Shown here piece after piece: positions 1-10,456 of a DNA stretch of 64,000 bases. Numbering within the stretch: position 1 is the first letter of the stretch; the number at the start of each line of letters is the position of its first letter. The stretch lies in contig JAKSZT010054308.1 of the NCBI GenBank assembly GCA_026826555.1, forward strand, positions 638,427 through 702,426, in the 5' to 3' direction. Under the pieces are notes generated by a model, which saw nothing but the letters and a program-made list of their open reading frames with translations, had not been told where the DNA came from and ran no database searches. A program made the translations under genes and the position numbers. Origin of the DNA: Tolypeutes matacus. Its lineage: Eukaryota > Chordata > Mammalia > Cingulata > Chlamyphoridae.

Positions 1-860
1 CACACATACACACACATGCACAACACAACACAATTCACACACTCCCCATAATTTCTCTTCCTGAATAACCCATGGAAACAGATTTTTTTCACGATTTAAA
101 AAGGAGGTAAGTTTTAAGCAGAGACTGGAAAGAGGAGTACACAATCCAGGTAACATGAATAACCAGGCAAAAAATTGGAAAAGAGCAGGTCGTTAAGCTA
201 TACAATGTCAGGGGTGAAAGGAGACTTAGCACTTAGGACAGCCCCTCCATTTTCCTCATACACAACTGTTATCCAGAAAGAAGAGAATCAGAATTAATTA
301 AAATCACCCCAAAATTTTGTTTCTAAATCAAACCCAAAGCCCAGATCTCCAGAATCCCATCTTCTGGCTCTTTCCCTGCACCCTAGTGTGTTGAGGATGC
401 CTGGGATATTAGGAAGCTGTCTTCAGAAGCAGAGAAACCAACACAAAATTTCAGAGGTGCTGCAGTGGTTGTTGAGGAGTGAAACCCCTTACTTGAGAAA
501 GTGGGTGGTCCATACTATCCAGCAAGCATGAAGAGGTGACAGGACACACCTGCATGACACACACACACACGCACTCCAGGTAGGCTTCATAAGGACTCCA
601 GGCATATTTGGAAATTGTGAGATGGAAATTATCCAACAAGTCATCACATCGTGATGAGTAGTTGTCAGATCAGCAAGAGAGGATGACGCCGCTTGGGTAT
701 GCAAGGTGTGCACATGGTTAGCGGCTTCATGTGACGGCTGACCTCAATGTGGGAAGAGTCTAGAGATAACTCCAGGATCAATCACAATTAAATAGGCTGA
801 TCCTGAGTGCGGAAACGGGCTCTAAGATACAAGGCTCTCATGAATATAAAGTAGTCTATA
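1..860. other. Unassigned DNA with short CA-rich tracts
   Basis: No gene is visible. The first 45 bases are CA-rich and a second short CA run lies near 557-571. Short ORFs here have no recognisable domain and read through simple repeat. Confidence 0.5.
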
Positions 861-1420
861 CATTTTAAAGGGAAGTTTTTTCAAAGAAGAATCAAAATCT
901 TTAAAAATCTTCCTGACCCTTGAGCCACCAATGTTATTCTAGAAATTTATTTTTAGGAAATATTCATGCATGTACACAATGATTTTATAGTTTATTCCTT
1001 CCAGCATTGTATTTAATAGTGCAAAGTTTCTCACAGCCTGAATGCACATGAGTAGAGATTTGGCTCAATTATTGATGGGTTTCTCTATGGTGGAATTATA
1101 CTGCAAACATTAAAAAGGGTGTTCCAGAAGAATGTTAGTCAAATCTGAAAATGTTCAAGTTATATGAATAAACAGTAGGCCCCAAACAATATGAACAACA
1201 AAAGTGCATCTTTTTAGAAATGTCTGCATGCATGTGGGTTTATAGGGGGCAAATCCTGATATAGGATACAGCAAAATATAAACAGTGGTTATTTGTGTTT
1301 ATATGTTAGTGATAATTTCCTTTCTTGAATTGCTCTATATTTTCCATATTATATATTACATAATGCTATTTCATTTTAATAATTTTTCATTACATTTAAT
1401 AAAAAATGCAAGCCAGTGAA
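861..1420 (+). repeat. Old LINE-like relic (probably L1)
   Basis: The stretch resembles a decayed L1 tail. It has a segment like the common L1 end of ORF2, with a 'cattaaaa' tract near 1107-1114, then a 'tataaacagtggttattt' type segment and an AT-rich end with an AATAAA-like tract near 1399. Divergence is high, so family and exact ends are uncertain. Confidence 0.35.
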
Positions 1421-2344
1421 GATGTTGCTGAGCTAGAGGGAAAAAATTATGCCCTGCTTATCCAGAACATTTTGAGGCTCTGCAGCAGATCCCAAAGGAA
1501 CAGCCTATGGATGAGGGATACTTTTGCCTTGTTGGGGTAGCCATTATGTCTGTCCTTCTCCGCAAACTACCATACCAATTCTAGAACTTCTGTTGGGAAC
1601 CCTGGAATATTCCTATACTCCACTCACTCACAATCCTCGGCCTTCAAACTTGCCCACTGACTTTGGCAGCTGATGCCAGTCAAGGGTTAAATGAGGAATT
1701 GCTCTCTTCTATCTCAGCTCCTTCTCTTTCCTCACCTCTTCGCTTTCTCTGTGACTCATAGAATTATCCCCACTTGGCCAGCAATTTAGAGGCACATTAC
1801 TGCTTCTTGTGAGGAAATTGAGGCCCAAATTATGCACAGGTTGGCACATTTCAGGTCTATAGCTTGTACAAAGAAATGTACATTTCTTACCACTTGCCAA
1901 TTTAAGTTTAGCAATTCTCTCCCCTCTTTTCTTTTTGTTCTCATTTATGTTCTGTATTCAGCTCCCCCATCTCGATACCAGCCACCTCATACTCATTTCC
2001 TGAGCCAAGTGCCCTGCCTGGGCTTTGGGGTCTTATTAGACCTTCTCTGGCCCTTGGCACATCTGCAGGCACAGCTGTCAGGGTTGCTGCCCACATTCCC
2101 ACACCATCGGGCTCATCACACCCATGATTACGAGATTCAGGTCTGACTTCTCCAGACTCTGAGACCCATGAGGGTCTTGCTCAGGGCTGTACCCTGTGGG
2201 ACCTGAAATTGGAGGGGCAGTTGAGGAAGTGGCCTAAGCTTGATTTTATGATCTCTTGGGGAGTGGGTGAGGGTTAAGTCTAGAGTTATGTGGAACCTAT
2301 CTATTTTACAAGCCCAATTATTTAAGATTTCTGCAGAGAAGCTT
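1421..2344. other. Unassigned DNA, no gene recognised
   Basis: The longest ORF here (1832-2146, plus) shows no domain, no proline or cysteine pattern of the SPRR kind, and no splice context that I can support. I see no repeat family with confidence. Confidence 0.4.
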
Positions 2345-4775
2345 ATCACAAGAAGGTCAAGGGACTTGGCATTGTTAAGATTGCCTTGAGGGTTTTAAAG
2401 GCATAGAAGGAGGAGATGGTTGAAGTTAGAGAAGTTATCCATGGTTTTAGAGTAGGTCTGCTGACAGCAAATACTGTCAGTTTTCCTTCATCTAAGAATG
2501 CCTCTATTTCCCATTCATTTCTGAAGGATAGTTTCACTGGATATAGTTTCATTGGGTTGATAGTTCTTTTCTGTCAGTACTTGAAAAAATGTGACTTCCT
2601 TCTAGCCACCATGGTTTCTGATGAGAAATCCACAGTCATTCAAATTGTTTTTCACCTATTGGTAAGGTATAATTTCTCTCTTGCTGCTTTCAAGACCTTT
2701 TTTCTTTGATTTTAGTTTTGAGAAGTTTGATTATAAAGTATCATGGCATGTATTCTTTGTGCTTATCTTGATTGGGGTTCACTCATCTTGAATCTGTAGG
2801 TTTATGTCTTTTGCCAAATGTAGGACATTTCAGCAATTATTCCTCAATTACTTTTTCATCCATGCTGTAGCAGTTTAATATTATTAATGAATTCCAAAAA
2901 GAAATATTGGATTATGTTTGTAAACTGGTCTTTTCCTCTGGGTGTATTAGAGTGTATTGGATTCAGAGGTTTTACTTTCATTTGATTAAATAATGATTAA
3001 GGCTTTGATTGGGCCACATCAGTAGGACGTTGAGTCCCCATCCCCTTGGTGGGTGGGAACTCACAGAGAAACTGCACTGCAGAGAAGGAAGTTCAGAGTT
3101 TTTGAGCTGGAGCCCTGGGAAGCAAGCACATAGAGGAGCTTGGTCATGAGGAAAGAGAGAAGGCCCTGGGAAGAGAAACAAGTCATTCACCTGATAGTCT
3201 ACAGCTGGCATTGTGGAGATAGCAGAGCAGCTGAGCCTGGAGAGAAGCAAGCCCTGGGAAGAGAAGAACCCAGGAAGCCTGAACCCTCACAGATGCTGGC
3301 AGCCACCTTGCTCCAACATGTAGCAATAGACTTTGGTGAGGGAAGTAATTTATGCTTTATGGCCTGGTAACTGTGGGCTTCTACCCCAAATAAATGCCTT
3401 TTATAAAAGCTAACAGATTTCTGTATTTTGCATCAGCAGCCCTTTGGCTAACTAATACACATGCCCTCTTTCTCTTCTCTTCACAGGACTCTGATGACAA
3501 AATGTTGGATCTTTGTTATATTCCCAGAGATGCCTGAGCCCCTGTTCATTTTTCCATTTATTTTATTTCTGTTGTTCAGATTGGGTTACTTCTGTTGTTC
3601 TATCTTCAAATTCACTTAACCTTTTCTTCATCCCCTCCATTCTGTTGTTGATTCCATCTATTAAGTATTTTTTAACTTTAGTTATCAAATTTTTCATTTC
3701 AAAAATTTCCACTTGGTTCTTCTTCATGTCCTCTTTGCAAAGACTTTCTGTTTCTTTGCCAAATCTGGCAAATTTTTCATTTGTTTCAAGTGTGTTTCTG
3801 ATTGTTTGCTGAAGCTTTTTTGTGGTAACTACTTAAAAATCCTTGTCAGATGTCAATTCTATTACCTCTGCCATCTCAGTTGGTGTCTATTGGCTTTTTT
3901 CATTCAATTGAGATTTTCCTGATTCTTGGCAAAACAAATTTTTATTAAAATCCAGGCATTCAGGTATTGTTATGACACTATGGATTTTATTTAAATCTCC
4001 TGTTGTAGCTGGCATTCTCAGACACAAATCCAGCAGGAAAAGTGGGAAAGCACTGCCATGTTACTGCCAAGTGGGAGTAGAGGTCCATATTCCACATTTG
4101 ACCTTTTGTTGACACCCAAGGTAAAGAACTCATCATTATTGCTACATGTGGGTGTACATTCTGGCTTCCCATTAGGCCACTATGAATATCCCAACTCATT
4201 ACTGGTGTGTCGTTAGTGCTCTCCATTTAGCCATGGGGCTGTAGTTTAAGTCCTGACTCTCCAGTAGGCCTCTTTTGATGTTATCCCAGTGGGGAGAGCA
4301 AAGGATGCCTCATTAATAGCCTGATGTGGATGGAAGTCCTAGATCTCTAATTGACCTTCTCTCACACCAATTTGACTGAGGGGTTGGGGTGCCTCTTACA
4401 ACCTGGCAAGGGTGGACATCTAGACTTCTTATTTATACATTTTTTCTATAGTGTGTAACTAAAGAAAGACAGTTACTGCCTGCAAGTTTTTGTGTTTTTT
4501 TTTTAATTTTCTTGCTAGGCCACCCCTTTCCTGGTCCTTTGGCTACAGAGGCCAGATTTGTTGAGATTTTAGTGATCTTCTGTGATATCTGAAGCAAAAA
4601 GTATATCCAGGAAACTGCTGGCTCATTCCTCTGGTTCCAAGGTTCCTAGCCATTCTGCTTTTTTCTCTCAGATACTTCTTATGTTTGTTTTATATATAAT
4701 ATCCAGGATTTTCAGTTAATTTAGTGGGAGCAATAGTAACAAATATGTCTATTCCATCATCCCATATTTGGATGT
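2345..4775 (-). mobile_element. Old L1 (ORF1/5' region), reverse orientation, interrupted by a solo LTR
   Basis: The plus strand is T-rich and reads as the reverse complement of an ancient L1M-type ORF1 and 5' UTR. Recognisable parts are the 'gttgttcagattgggt' stretch near 3572-3588, the 'tttcatttgtttcaagtgtg' stretch near 3775-3794, and the 5'-most part ending 'tctattccatcatccc' near 4749-4764. An LTR at 2866-3459 splits it. No intact ORF remains. Confidence 0.65.
2866..3459 (+). mobile_element. Solo LTR (family 1) with perfect 5-bp target duplication
   Basis: A 594-bp element begins TGTAGCAG and ends AATACA. It is flanked by CATGC at 2861-2865 and again at 3460-3464, a perfect 5-bp target-site duplication. 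An AATAAA lies near its 3' end (about 3391-3396), as expected for an LTR read on the plus strand. A second copy of the same family is at 36520-37179. A 5-bp duplication fits an ERVL/MaLR or class I element; I cannot name the family. Confidence 0.8.
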
Positions 4776-5207
4776 CTGTGAAAATGAATTATTTCAGAGG
4801 AGAAGGAGAACAATCATGATGTCATAATGTATCAAAGTCTGGAAGCTTTCCCTATTTCATAGCAGTCTTGACTGTGCCACTCTCTTTCTAGGACAAAGTT
4901 GCTGCTGCTGGTTATATCAAGTACTCCGTGTTGAGCATTAATTTTACATTGGATATTGTGGTAAGTCATTTAATACTTAATACAAGGTTGCTGTTTTCAC
5001 TCTGTGAATATGGTGAAATTTAAGTTAAGAGGAATTAAGTACCTTGTTTCAGGTTACTTAACAAATGAATAGCAGAAATGAATTGGAACTAATATAGAAA
5101 GATTTCTTGGGATGTCTTACCACACAGACTTAAATATCCTTAAATATTCATAGTGCGCTACTTATGCGAGGCTAAATCTAGGGTCAAGCAGTTTCAGAAA
5201 AGAAAAT
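4776..5207. other. Unassigned flank between L1 and the SPRR2 pseudogene
   Basis: AT-rich DNA without a recognisable gene or repeat. It lies 3' of the SPRR2-like pseudogene E. Confidence 0.4.
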
Positions 5208-5826
5208 TTTTATTCCACCGTAAAATATATGCTTGATCTGAGAGGCTGAATGAAAGCTGCAATAGCCCAGGTGATGAAATTAGCTACTCACTTTACATAT
5301 AGTAAAGATTCATCTGCTGGTTCTCTGTGAGAGACATGCTTAAAATCATGACTCTTTATGCTGAGGCTCTGAGAAAGTTAAAATCATTGAACATGGCCCT
5401 TTGCCAGGTGTTTTCCAGTAATTAACATCTCTGCCCAATAATATCTCAGTCAAATCAAGGCTTGGAGGTTGTGGTAAAGCCATCTATCTTTTTAACAGGA
5501 TGCAGATGATCGAGTCATGTTATTGGGAAGACTGATTCTTGTTCCTTGGCCTGAGGCATCTGAAACTGTTACTGGCTTTCGAGTGGACACCCATGTAGGA
5601 TGGGGGCTACATTTTTGTTGGGTCAACCGAGTACACTCTGACAGAAGTCACTGGACTCTAGGGAGGGAGCATTCCTTGGTGAATGCTTCTGGGGTGGGCA
5701 TGAGTCTGAGCACATCGGAGGTGGGAAGAGCTTAGGGCAGTTAAGTGGGGACACTGAAGGTGGCTAGAAGAACTGCTTTCACTGCTCTTGCTGCTGGTAA
5801 GACATTCTTCCTTCATCTCAGGAAAT
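5208..5826 (-). pseudogene. SPRR2-like pseudogene (unit E), coding exon and 3' UTR
   Basis: On the minus strand an ATG at 5805-5803 opens a frame reading MSYQQQEQ, the SPRR start. The expected cysteine codon 9 is TGA (5781-5779), and codon 14 is TAG where SPRR2 usually has glutamine. Downstream residues still show the worn CPEPCPPP pattern, for example NCPKLFPPPMC then SCPPQ. The 3' splice site just upstream (TTTTTCAG, exon starting at 5826) is intact. A minus-strand AATAAA at 5213-5208 lies about as far downstream as in copy A. A 3'-UTR motif resembling 'ctaaggctctgg' of copy B occurs near 5360. No convincing exon 1 is present before copy A begins at about 6.49 kb; a promoter-like relic at 6172-6225 is possible but weak. 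The damage makes this a non-coding relic. Confidence 0.8.
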
Positions 5827-6485
5827 CTGAAAAATCCCCAATGGCAAGTTTCTCAGGAGAAACTTTCCTGCACTTTGATCATATCGCAGCCCATCTACTG
5901 AGCAAGACCATCATCTCTTCAGTCTCCAGGAATGTTCTTTGATCTCAAACACTATCATTAGGGGATTGCATGGCTTCCTCTGTCTTCCTTTTTAGCATCT
6001 TCTCAGCAATTTGCTCTTCATTGGCAAGACTTTTACCTTCTCATAGTTACCACAGAAAATTCACTGTCTATGAGCAACAAATGCTAAATGTTTCAAAAGA
6101 TATCCTCAGAAAGGAAGACTCCATTTATGACAGTCTGGCTAATCCCATATGAACTTTTTTCAGCATTCTGTCATTTGAAGCCCCTATAAAGCATCTAAAA
6201 CGGCTGCCATGAGAGAAAAGCCAAGTGCTACTCTAAGAGAAAGGCTGATACTTGGAGTCTTTCCTCAAAAGTCTCAAATTTTAATATATAGCCTTTGAAA
6301 TCCAGTGGGAAATAACATCTTAAAGCTTTATAGAGTAGCAGGGAATTCCTCCTCCTCATTCAATTTGTACTCAAAACCATCCCCTTTTAATTACTGAATC
6401 CCTTTTCTCATCTGAAAAGATAAAAATAAACCAAAATGATGATATGACGTTGCTAACAAAACCAGGCTTAAAAAGAAAGAAAACA
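5827..6485 (-). other. Intron-side flank of SPRR2 pseudogene E
   Basis: This fills the gap between the E coding exon and the 3' end of SPRR2 copy A. A segment at 6172-6225 faintly resembles the C-unit promoter, but its TATA-like core is reversed. Otherwise nothing is recognised. Confidence 0.4.
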
Positions 6486-6507
6486 TTTATCCCATCACAA
6501 AAAGTAC

Positions 6508-6513
6508 TTTATT
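6508..6513 (-). terminator. Polyadenylation signal of SPRR2 copy A
   Basis: TTTATT on the plus strand is AATAAA on the minus strand, 375 bp downstream of the copy A stop codon. Copies B (44776-44781) and E (5208-5213) have the same signal at comparable distances. The DNA between 6514 and 6887 is the 3' UTR. Confidence 0.75.
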
Positions 6514-6887
6514 CAGGAAATGAAAGAAAGGTTACAATTGCTCAGGTGGTAGAAATCCTTGCACAGGTCACAAACAGACAAGGAAGACATCAAGAGAAAC
6601 CTCTGATGACACCAAGGGAGTAAAGTGCTGCTCTCCCTTCTGAAGCTCTGGGATCCTGGCTCCGCTGAGGACTGCCCTTTCTCAGTCACCTCCTGGGCAG
6701 CAACAGTATAACAGCCTCAGGAAGGAAACCTGCTCTCAGGAATCATCACAGGCAGATCACAGGCCAAGGATGGAGAAGCTCCTTCTGTATCCGTGATAGG
6801 CTTTGACAAGAAGATGAAGGTGGAGCTATGGAACTGGATGAGGCAATTGTCCTTATCCTTTCATGATCCTGATGAATCCTCAAGCTG

Positions 6888-7130
6888 TTACTTGCTCTTA
6901 GGTGGGCACTTCTGCTGGCAAGGTGGAGGAGGTTGCACAGGAGGGCATTTCTGCTGGCACAGCTGAGGTGGGCATGGCTCTGGGCACTTTGGAGGTGGAC
7001 ATGGCTCTGGGCATATTGGGGGTGGGCATGGCTCAGGGCATTTTGGAGGTGGACATGGCTCTGGGCACTTAGGTTGGCACACAGGAGGTGGCTGGCAGGG
7101 CTGCTTGCACTGCTGTTGGTGGTAAGACAT
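6888..7130 (-). CDS. SPRR2: Small proline-rich protein 2 (SPRR2), intact copy A
   Basis: This 80-residue cornified-envelope precursor is rich in Pro, Cys, Gln and Lys. The N-terminus ([13 protein letters not shown]) carries the glutamines and lysines used by transglutaminases. It is followed by PPPVCQPK at about residues 14-21. Four nine-residue repeats of the CPEPCPPPK type fill about residues 22-57, and the tail ends [10 protein letters not shown]. Human SPRR2 is usually 72 residues with three central repeats, so this copy has about one extra repeat. The whole CDS lies in exon 2, as in all SPRR2 genes; the 3' splice site TTATTTTAG sits 21 bases before the ATG. TATA box, exon 1, splice donor and AATAAA are all present. 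Expression is expected in differentiating stratified epithelium. The assignment to SPRR2 is firm; which human paralogue it matches cannot be said. Confidence 0.95.
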   Translation of the reverse strand: MSYHQQQCKQPCQPPPVCQPKCPEPCPPPKCPEPCPPPICPEPCPPPKCPEPCPPQLCQQKCPPVQPPPPCQQKCPPKSK

Positions 7131-7151
7131 CTTTCCGGAGTCTTTGGGAAT

Positions 7152-7856
7152 CTAAAATAAAGTATATGACAGTGTTTACAAGAAAGAACTCCTAAAGACA
7201 GAGAAGTCAAAGCTTATGTAATACATGGGACATTATCTCTCCAATATCCAAGAATATATATTTCATCACTTAACTCCATTTTTGTGAATTTATGTTTTCT
7301 ACCTTTCTATTTAGTATATTACCACATCAACTCTAGGAAATATCTTTTCCCCTGTCATTATTCCAAGAAAAGTATTTCTCCTCTTAAGCAGCAAGTAATA
7401 TTGTTTGCATTTAAAAGATATCTTGAACAAAGGCAGGTGCAAGTTTTGAAATCCTGTGCAACCTCACAAATAATTTCTCTCATCCATATGTCACAGGAGA
7501 CTTCAATGCTTGGGTTCAGAGCAAGGCACTATTCAGGAAGAATTCAAGGGACTCACACCTTCAAAAACCTTTGATATCTGAACAAGATAGACTTTGAAAA
7601 GATGGAAAGGAGAAAAATACTTTGTTCTTTACTCATCTTCAAATCAAAGCTTTTCAATTAACTTCTTTTTCTATATGGAAGTTTACCAAAAAACAAATTA
7701 GAAAGTATATTATTGTTCTCAATCCTTAGTTTTCATCAACTAAATGGCATTAAACGCATGATCATAACGTCAGATCCACCAAATTCGCTGTATCTGGATT
7801 AAATTGAAACATTTTAGAACTCCAAGAAACAGGTGAACATAAGAAATCAGACTCAC
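7152..7856 (-). other. SPRR2 copy A intron
   Basis: The intron is 705 bp. The donor is CCTG|GTGAGT (GT at 7856-7855) and the acceptor is TTTTAG (AG at 7153-7152). A single intron in the 5' UTR is the standard SPRR layout. No other gene is seen inside. Confidence 0.8.
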
Positions 7857-7897
7857 CAGGTTCTCCCAAGAAGATCAGGAATCAAGTACCAGGTTGA
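7857..7897 (-). other. SPRR2 copy A non-coding exon 1
   Basis: Exon 1 starts about 25-30 bases below the TATA box, near 7895, and ends at 7857 before GTGAGT. The transcription start is inferred from TATA spacing only. The sequence before the donor (GGGAGAACCTG) is shared with orphan unit C, and a related donor is present in unit B. Confidence 0.7.
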
Positions 7898-7921
7898 TGG
7901 TAGTTGTGCAGCAGAGGTCCT

Positions 7922-8007
7922 TTTTATAGAGCTTGCTGCCTCACCCAGGTGGAAGCAGAGCTGCCTAAAATGGGCTGGTCCAATAATTTCCTAACCAAAA
8001 TGCAAAT
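7922..8007 (-). promoter_or_regulatory. SPRR2 copy A promoter: TATA, conserved block, octamer
   Basis: Minus-strand TATAAAA lies at 7928-7922. Upstream is a block shared with units B and C, containing ACCAGC...TTTTAGGC. A perfect octamer ATTTGCAT is at 8007-8000 and a GGAAAT Ets-like core lies near 7991-7986. Octamer/POU, Ets and interferon-response sites are known parts of the human SPRR2A promoter, so this arrangement fits keratinocyte control. Function is inferred; the motifs are seen. Confidence 0.75.
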
Positions 8008-8800
8008 CCATCTATGCATGGCTTGAAAGGCACTCTGAAAGGAGGAAATTTCTTGCTCCAGGATCTGGTCACCAAGTTAAGTGGTCATGACTCATGAAAG
8101 CCTTGCTTTAGCGCTCAGTATCAATGACTTAAGGCATTGGGGGAATTTGGAGTCTTCTCTATCTGGTGTCCAAAGGCTCTTTTTCTTGATTGTGGAACAT
8201 AATCCTTTCCTATCTTCTCTCTTTCCTGCATCAGAAAACTGCCTGCACTATTCTGCTTTTGCTGATTTTCATTTTGTTTTACATTGTGGACTGAAAAGGT
8301 TCTAGCTACCTAGGAATCTGGAAACCTTTCTCCTTACCCCAAGCAATTCTTATAATATATTTCCCCTTGATCCTATGGTTTGCTAGTCTAAGTCTCCTTT
8401 TCTTCCTCACCAATGGTCTGAGGTAAGGCTTCAGATCATCTCGCTAGCCTTCCCACAGTTATATTATAAATATTCAGTCAAATTGTGACCAACAGGGTCT
8501 TATTTTCACCCGTTTTTGTCCTTGAAAGAAGAAATAAAGCTGATTTTTGTGTCCTTCATAAAATCTGCACCACCTCGGGCCACAAGTGATCCACTAGGAC
8601 CACAGCAACACCTAGTACAGCTCAGGTGTTCTAGCAGCTCAGTCCCTGCACCTGCAGCATAAGGCAAGTGTTTGGCCCCTAACCCCCTAACATGGTGTAC
8701 TACCTGTTCTACATAACTTTTCCCAACTGACCTCTTTCCACTTTTTCAACTTTTGAAGGGAACTAAGAGGATTGTTCACATGTTTTTGGCTTTCTACCCC
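8008..8800 (-). other. Upstream flank of SPRR2 copy A, duplicated at C and B
   Basis: No gene. Near 8735-8775 a 'ccactttttcaacttttgaa' segment matches a similar block at about 41796-41830 upstream of unit C. 'agaggattgttcacat' near 8766 resembles 'agagggttgttcatac' near 47053 upstream of unit B. These matches support duplication of promoter flanks together with the genes. Confidence 0.5.
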
Positions 8801-8984
8801 CCCCCTTTTTTTTAAAGATTTTATTTATTTATTCATTTATCCCCCCCTTGCTGCTTGTGCTCGCTGTGTCAGCTAACCACACCGTGCGGGCGGGCTTGCC
8901 TTCACCAGGAGGCCCCGGGAACTGAACCCGGGGCCTCCCATATGGTAAATGGGAGCCCTACTGATTGAGCCACAGCCGCTTCCC
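8801..8984 (-). mobile_element. DAS-type tRNA-derived SINE, reverse
   Basis: The minus strand starts GGGAAGCGGCTGTGGCTCA and contains the B-box-like GGTTCAGTTCCC. It then has the GC-rich DAS body and ends in an A-rich tail (T-run at 8806-8813 on the plus strand). TCTACCCC at 8793-8800 and 8985-8992 is a perfect target-site duplication. Confidence 0.9.
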
Positions 8985-10343
8985 TCTACCCCTTTTTAAA
9001 TCATGGGAAAATCCAATCTAATTAGCAATGCCTTTCAAATAACTAATTTTAGATGTATTTATATTTATTAATTGTTTAAACACATTTGTTTGACACAGGA
9101 CCTACTGGTAAATTTATGACAAATTTAAATCAGTTTATTAATAATTTAGCCATTAAAGTTAATTACTCTTCATTTAAAACTTCTTAATTATTAATAATCA
9201 TTTTATTATTATTTTCACTCATTTTTAGGATTTTCTCATATTGATTACAGTGAAGTACCTGTCAAATAAACCCATTTACACCTCTACTTTCCTCTTAAAT
9301 TTAGCAATATGTTGGAGGGAAGGAGAGGCTTCAAAGAGACCTGAGGTCTGGTCCTATTTCTGACTTTGACAAGCTGTGTGGCCACAGACAGGTCACCTCT
9401 CCTCTCTGGCTTTGGGTCTTTCTCTATAAACAGGGTAGACTAATACCTGCCTCTTGGGGTGGGTCTCAATGTTCTGAGCCTTCTTTTCACTCTGTTCCTG
9501 CCCCCAATTCTCTCCTCTTCCTTTTTCCATCCCATAGAACCCAGATTTGACCTAGATTCCTGCTTTGTTGAAGCTGTCTTCTCCACCCTTTTCCTAGAAC
9601 AGATTCCAGAGTGGGATCCAGTCTCCTCAGAGCTCATCTCCCTTGTTGTCCGCAAGGCTGTATACTTGAGTTCTATTTTTTTAATTCACTTTTCACCATC
9701 AATTTAAGGAAATGGAAAGAAGTGAACAAACATCAAAAGAAATCTTTTAAAAACCATTTACTGAAGCACACCTGTGTGGTTCCCTACAATTCAGAACAAC
9801 ATGCAGACACATAGGCTATTAAGGTGCACGTCTCTGGTGCCTGCCCATAGATGGCAGCAGAAGCACTTGGGAAGTGTGCCCACTGCCTTTATCGTTTCAC
9901 CAGCTCCTGATGGAGTCTTCCTCCTTCCTGGCCCCTCCTCCAGCATCCAGACCTGCCCATGCAATCAAGGCAGAACATTATGTACCAGATAATGTGTTTT
10001 CAGATGCACACACTCTCTCTCCTGAGGGTTTCTGTACAACAAATGAGGGTGTCCTCATGAAGATGCATTTAAGTAATGTATGGAAAGACTTGGAAATGTT
10101 TCAGCTGCCCTACAAAGAAAATGCTTTAAAAGAACTCACCAGTATCTAATTCAGTGCCTTTCAAATGTGGTAGGAGTACTGCCTGTGTTACAAGAGATGG
10201 TCTGAGTGGCGAACACAATAACTTAAATATCAGCAGTATGTTTATGGTAATTATCCATTAAATGTATAATTTTAATACCGTAGCTGCCATTTCATGGATA
10301 TCGTTGCCTAAGACCAATAAAGTAACCATTTTTTAAAGTTGAT
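8985..10343. other. Unassigned DNA containing one MIR
   Basis: Apart from the MIR at 9325-9480 this is AT-rich then mixed DNA with no gene I can support. Overlapping short ORFs at 9440-9700 cover the MIR and are not credible proteins. Confidence 0.45.
9325..9480 (+). repeat. MIR SINE, sense
   Basis: The core reads like MIR: 'gacaagctgtgtggcc', then a CTC/TCTGG-rich part and 'aataCctgcct' near 9440-9452. It is diverged, as expected for MIR. Confidence 0.6.
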
Positions 10344-10353
10344 ATAAAGTGAA

Positions 10354-10446
10354 GGGAGTGGGTGTAGCTCAGTGGTTTGAGACCTGCTTCCCATATACGA
10401 GGTCCTGGGTTCAATCTCTGGTATCTCCTTTAAAAAATTAGCAAAG
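10354..10446 (+). mobile_element. Short DAS-type SINE (tRNA-like monomer)
   Basis: A box-A-like TGTAGCTCAGTGG and a box-B-like GGTTCAATC sit in a body of about 90 bases ending in an A-rich tail. ATAAAGTGAA at 10344-10353 and 10447-10456 is a perfect 10-bp target-site duplication. Confidence 0.9.
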
Positions 10447-10456
10447 ATAAAGTGAA

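Noticed and set aside
6172..6225. Possible promoter of pseudogene E
   Set aside because: Only a partial resemblance to unit C and the TATA-like core is in the wrong orientation.
6746..7210. 154-codon minus-strand ORF overlapping SPRR2 copy A in another frame
   Set aside because: The SPRR2 frame has family-exact ends and repeats; the longer frame only mirrors the repeated codons.
10354..10446. Possible functional tRNA gene
   Set aside because: Box A and B are tRNA-like but the body is followed by an A-rich tail and flanked by a target duplication, so it is a SINE.
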